Shown here piece by piece: positions 43,475 through 46,533 of a DNA stretch of 46,533 nucleotides. Position numbers and translations under genes: made by a program. The stretch's first letter is position 1. Every line of letters starts with the position of its first letter. The DNA is taken from NCBI GenBank assembly GCA_023426365.1, contig JAFAAW010000138.1, positions 1 to 46,533 on the forward strand. The letters run 5' to 3'. This DNA is from Pseudomonadota bacterium. Lineage in GTDB: Bacteria; Pseudomonadota; Alphaproteobacteria; Rhodospirillales; Magnetospirillaceae. Under the pieces are notes generated by a model. It was not told where the DNA came from. It saw only the letters and a program-made list of their open reading frames with translations, and ran no database searches.

Positions 43475-44098
43475 CTAGCGGCCCAGCGCCAGCCGGGCGC
43501 CCAGGCCGATGAAGGTGACGCCGGCCGCGCGGTTGAGCCAGGTTCCGGCCTTGGGGCTGCGCGCCAGCCAGCCGCCCAAGGTGCCGGCGAACAATCCGAT
43601 GGCGCCGAACAGCAGGGCGGCCTGGGCCGCGAACAAGGCGCCGAGCGCCAGGATCTGCACGGCGGCCGGCGTTTCGCCCGCCACCACGAATTGCGGCAGA
43701 AAGGCCAGGAAGAACAGGATCACCTTGGGGTTGACCGCGCTGGCCACGAGACCGCGCACGAACAGCGCGCGCGTGCTTTGGCGCGCTGTTGCCTGGGGCA
43801 CGGCGCCCACGGCGCTGTGGCGCAGGATCTGGAGGCCCAGCCAGGCCAGGTACAGCCCCCCCGCCACTTTCAGCGCCAGCAGCGCCAGCGGCGACGCCGC
43901 CACCAGCGCGCCGATGCCGGCGGCGGCAAGAACGGTATGGCTGAGACAGCCGGCGGCGCAGCCCAGGCCGAAGGCGACGCCGTGGCGGCGGCCGCGCGCC
44001 GCGCCCAGGCTCAGGACCATCAGGTTGTCCGGTCCCGGCGCCAGGGTGACAAGCACCGCCGCCGCCAGGAAGCCCGCGACTTGGGCCAGTTCCAGCAT
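43475..44098 (-). CDS. LysE-family amino-acid exporter
   Basis: 207 residues from the ATG at 44096-44098. Six transmembrane helices in the LysE/RhtB pattern: residues about 4-26, 40-62, 66-86, 112-134, 146-168 and 185-203. Family marks are LVTLAPGPDNLMVLSLGAARGRRHG (in part: LAPGPDNLMVLSLGAARG), GCLSHTVLAAAGIGA and NPKVILFFLAFLPQFV, the conserved NPK motif. Members export lysine, threonine, homoserine or related compounds; the substrate here is unknown. It is 4 bp downstream of the small lipoprotein gene and is probably co-transcribed. Confidence 0.92.
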   Translation of the reverse strand: MLELAQVAGFLAAAVLVTLAPGPDNLMVLSLGAARGRRHGVAFGLGCAAGCLSHTVLAAAGIGALVAASPLALLALKVAGGLYLAWLGLQILRHSAVGAVPQATARQSTRALFVRGLVASAVNPKVILFFLAFLPQFVVAGETPAAVQILALGALFAAQAALLFGAIGLFAGTLGGWLARSPKAGTWLNRAAGVTFIGLGARLALGR

Positions 44099-44102
44099 GG
44101 GA

Positions 44103-44468
44103 TCAGCGCCAGCCCCGGGTGCCGCACTCCAGTCCGACCGCCACGGTGGCGGTGCCGTTGGTCCAGAAGTTGCGATAACTCCACACGCGGGCATCGCCGT
44201 CGCAGGCGATGGTCAGATGGTCGGCATCCTGCCAGCTCACGCGCGGGGCGGTGCCCTTGTCCACCAGCAGCACGCGGACGCCCTTGCCCGGATTCTCGCC
44301 CGGCTTGGTCATGGCGACCAGGAACGGTTCGGCCTCGCCCGCCTTCATGGTGCCGATGACGGCATCCAGCCCGCCGACCGGAGACGGGTAACGCGCCACC
44401 TCGGTGATTTCCCCCTCGCCACAGGCCGCCAGGGCCGACACCGACATGATCGCCAACCAACGCTTCAT
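44103..44468 (-). CDS. Small lipoprotein
   Basis: 121 residues from the ATG at 44466-44468 with GGAGGA upstream. MKRWLAIMSVSALAACGEG is a clear lipoprotein signal with lipobox LAAC (Cys16). The mature part of about 105 residues is beta-rich (GVRVLLVDKGTAPRVSW; LTIACDGDARVWSYRNF) with two further cysteines that could form a disulfide. I do not recognise the family. It lies 48 bp after the zinc-ribbon gene and 4 bp before the LysE-family exporter gene, on the same strand. Confidence 0.75.
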   Translation of the reverse strand: MKRWLAIMSVSALAACGEGEITEVARYPSPVGGLDAVIGTMKAGEAEPFLVAMTKPGENPGKGVRVLLVDKGTAPRVSWQDADHLTIACDGDARVWSYRNFWTNGTATVAVGLECGTRGWR

Positions 44469-44516
44469 CGTTTGTCCTCCGTACCGGGATGGCGACCCTA
44501 GCACGGCGGCAATGGA

Positions 44517-44705
44517 TCAGCGAGGCCGCGTGTTGCCGGGCGGGGGCGCGGCCTGGGCGGAGCACTCGCCGTTCTCGGCCGGGCACGAGGACAGCCGGCC
44601 GCACTGGGTGCACAACGCCATCTCGCCGCAATCGTCGTCGCCACTTTCCACCAGATGCTCGGTGACCCGGCCGCACACTTCGCAAAACATCAGTCTTTTC
44701 GCCAT
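44517..44705 (-). CDS. 62-residue double zinc-ribbon protein
   Basis: 62 residues from the ATG at 44703-44705, chosen for GAGGGA 6 bases upstream. MAKRLMFCEVCGRVTEHLVES has one CxxC, and CGEMALCTQCGRLSSC the second; together four or more cysteines that can hold one zinc in a rubredoxin-like knuckle. The C-terminal 12 residues are Pro/Arg-rich. It resembles ribosome- or RNA-polymerase-associated small zinc ribbons, but no family is certain. It sits between the partial histidine kinase and a small lipoprotein, all on the minus strand. Confidence 0.7.
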   Translation of the reverse strand: MAKRLMFCEVCGRVTEHLVESGDDDCGEMALCTQCGRLSSCPAENGECSAQAAPPPGNTRPR

Positions 44706-44778
44706 GACGATCCCTCGGCCCATCGGTGCTGGGACCATAAAGGGGGGCGACGGTGGTGGGCAATCAACCTGCGGTCAG

Positions 44779-46533
44779 CTATGCGGAAGGAGAGACGGCC
44801 CCGGACGGAAGGGTGTCCGGCAGGATGAAACGGAAAGCGGCGCCGTTGCCGGGCGTCGATTCCACCCAGATGCGTCCGCCGTGATGCTCGACCACCTTCT
44901 TGCAGATGGCCAGGCCGATGCCGTTGCCGTCGTAAGCCTGGCGGGTGTGCAGGCGCTGGAAGATGGCGAACACGCGCTCGTGGAACTGGGCGTCGATGCC
45001 GATGCCGTTGTCGGCCACCGTCACCTGCCAGCCCTCGGGCAGGTGGGTGGCGGAAACGACGATCCGGGGCGTGCGGTCGGCGGCGCGGTACTTGATGGCG
45101 TTGCCGATCAGATTGAGGAACAGGCGCGCCAGTTCGCCGGGATAGCCCTCGACCACCGGCAAGGTGCCGTCCACCGTCACCTCGGCGCCGCTCTGGGCGA
45201 TCTGGTCGGCCAGGTCATTGCGGGCCTGCTGCACCATGGCGGCCAGATCCACCGCCTCGATGGCGGTTTCCACCCGGCCGACGCGGGAATATTGCAGCAG
45301 GTCCAGGATCATGCGGTCCATGCGCAAGGCGCCGTCGCGGGCATAGCCGACGAATTCCCGCCCTTCCGCGTCCAGTTGCCCGCCCAGGTGGCGCTCCAGC
45401 AGGGTCAGGAAGCTCGAGACCATGCGCAACGGCTCGCGCAGATCGTGCGAGGCCACATAGGCGAATTGTTCGAGGTCGGCGTTGGACCGGCTCAGCTCGG
45501 CCGATTGCCGGGCGATGCGGGCGGCGTTGGATTCGGCCAGGTCGCGCTGCTGGCGCAACTGGGCGTCGCGGGCGGCGATGTCGCAGGCCGCCTGTTCCAG
45601 CCCCGCCGCCACCACATCCAGTTCGCGGCACGAGCGTTTCAGCGGCGGCAGGGTCATCCCGGCCGGCGAGGGTTCGGCGCCCATGGTGGTGGCGAACTGG
45701 GCCAGCGCCTTCATGGAACTGGCCAGCCGCAGGCCCAGCCATAGCGCCAGCAGCACGCTGGGCACCGACAGCAGCACGGCGCCCACGGCATAAAGTGCGG
45801 CGGTATGCAGGGCCGGTCCCTCGACGGCGCCGCGCGGCAGCGACGACACCGCCATCCACCCCGAGTGCGGGATGCGCTCGAACGTCACCATATGCTCGGC
45901 GCCGTCGGCCTGTCGCAGCGTCAGGCGGCCGTGGGTGCCGCCGGCCGCATCGGTGGCGATGGCGGGGGCGTGCAGGTCGGTCGGGCCGCCCTGGCGGGGG
46001 AACTGCACCACCGGCTGGCCGGCGCCGTCCAGCAGCGCCGCCGTCCACGGCGGCAGCGTGCGGTCCACCAGTGGCTCGAAGCGGCTGGCGAACAGCCCGA
46101 CCGCCAGCGCGTGCGGCTTGCCGGCCACGGTGACCGGCCGGATCATGGCGAAGATGGCGCGGCGCGAGGTGGCGCCGTTGAACATGCCGGTGATGACCGT
46201 GCGGCCCTCGGCGAGCGCAAGGCGGGCCTGGTCCTCGGGCACGGAAAAGGCGGGGGCGGGCTGTCCTGGTGGAACCCGGCTGTTCAGCATGGTCACGCCA
46301 TCGGGCCGGACCAGCGAGACGGCGTCCACCCGTTCGCCGGTGATGGCGCGGGCCTGGCTATGGAAGGTGGCCAGATCGCCGTCGCGCAACGCCGGGCTGG
46401 CCGACAGCACGTCCAGCGTGCCGGCCAGTGCATCCATCTGGGTCTGGACGGCGGCGGCGATGAAGGTGGTGCGCGCCTCGGACCGGCGCCAGCCCACTTC
46501 GTTTTCGGATTTCAGCGACAGCGCGAACAGCGC
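44779..46533 (-). CDS. Cache-type sensor histidine kinase, 5'-truncated by window edge
   Basis: The frame is open to the right edge (12 further codons before the GTG at 46497), so the first transmembrane helix is probably outside. Visible order: periplasmic double-Cache-like sensor (about 1-235 of the visible part; SARAITGERVDAVSLVRPDGV-like region), a transmembrane helix (LYAVGAVLLSVPSVLLALWLGL in part), a HAMP-like linker, coiled coil, then HisKA with YVASHDLREPLRMVSSFLTLL and the ATPase domain with NLIGNAIKYRA, DNGIGID and NGIGLAICKKVVEHHGG. The HDLREPLR box is typical of phytochrome-like HWE-neighbour kinases. No response regulator is adjacent; the ligand is unknown. Confidence 0.88.
   Translation of the reverse strand, partial: ALFALSLKSENEVGWRRSEARTTFIAAAVQTQMDALAGTLDVLSASPALRDGDLATFHSQARAITGERVDAVSLVRPDGVTMLNSRVPPGQPAPAFSVPEDQARLALAEGRTVITGMFNGATSRRAIFAMIRPVTVAGKPHALAVGLFASRFEPLVDRTLPPWTAALLDGAGQPVVQFPRQGGPTDLHAPAIATDAAGGTHGRLTLRQADGAEHMVTFERIPHSGWMAVSSLPRGAVEGPALHTAALYAVGAVLLSVPSVLLALWLGLRLASSMKALAQFATTMGAEPSPAGMTLPPLKRSCRELDVVAAGLEQAACDIAARDAQLRQQRDLAESNAARIARQSAELSRSNADLEQFAYVASHDLREPLRMVSSFLTLLERHLGGQLDAEGREFVGYARDGALRMDRMILDLLQYSRVGRVETAIEAVDLAAMVQQARNDLADQIAQSGAEVTVDGTLPVVEGYPGELARLFLNLIGNAIKYRAADRTPRIVVSATHLPEGWQVTVADNGIGIDAQFHERVFAIFQRLHTRQAYDGNGIGLAICKKVVEHHGGRIWVESTPGNGAAFRFILPDTLPSGAVSPSA

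Overview
The window is high-GC (about two thirds G+C), gene-dense chromosomal DNA that reads like a free-living, metabolically versatile alphaproteobacterium of the Rhodospirillales, most like Magnetospirillum/Phaeospirillum. This rests on family content and gene order (pstS-C-A-B-phoU-phoB, glnK-amtB, CcoG next to FixK-type boxes, TAXI receptor, many sensor kinases), not on a marker gene. There is no rRNA, tRNA, CRISPR array, prophage or intact insertion sequence. Two genes run off the edges: an ATP-binding protein at the left and a histidine kinase at the right.

Layout. 1-3.7 kb: end of a HerA/DUF87-like ATPase, then on the minus strand a FecR-OmpA lipoprotein pair, the editing enzyme YbaK and the ribosome-rescue factor ArfB, followed by a 28-bp tandem repeat. 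3.7-6.8 kb: a cysteine-rich DUF6125-like protein diverging from a modE-modB-modC molybdate operon with a candidate Mo-box over the modE leader. 6.8-10.8 kb: a membrane diguanylate cyclase with a c-type haem motif, a small Pro/His-rich repeat protein and a PAS histidine kinase. 10.9-14.5 kb: CcoG (cbb3 oxidase maturation) diverges from a 34-residue membrane peptide and a SLAC1/TehA transporter across two perfect FixK/FNR boxes; a Crp/Fnr regulator follows. 14.7-16.5 kb: glnK-amtB behind a consensus sigma-54 promoter. 16.6-22.9 kb: the complete phosphate operon pstSCAB-phoU-phoB, without phoR. 23.1-26.9 kb: rpe, class II fba and tkt (pentose/Calvin sugar interconversion). 27.2-30 kb: cytochrome b561, an orphan 107-residue protein, an atypical LuxR-type regulator lacking the phospho-Asp, and a secreted CHAP protein. 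30.2-32.3 kb: TAXI solute receptor translationally coupled to a DUF6969-like protein, and a cytochrome c. 32.7-36.6 kb: helicase HrpB; an NnrS-like membrane protein with a DUF59 Fe-S protein behind an FNR-type box. 36.7-42.6 kb: glyQ-glyS and ppdK. 42.6 kb to the end: TonB-like protein, LysE exporter, small lipoprotein, zinc-ribbon peptide and a Cache-type histidine kinase.

The strongest shared theme is nutrient and redox sensing: molybdate, ammonium (sigma-54/PII), phosphate (PhoB) and oxygen/nitric oxide (FixK/FNR boxes at two loci, haem-c cyclase, Crp/Fnr regulator). The genes are mostly known families. The more novel items are the haem-c diguanylate cyclase, the 34-residue ORF under FixK boxes, the REC domain without phospho-acceptor, the TAXI/DUF6969 pair without permease, and several long hairpins in operon junctions and the ppdK leader. 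No wholly new multi-gene system could be demonstrated.
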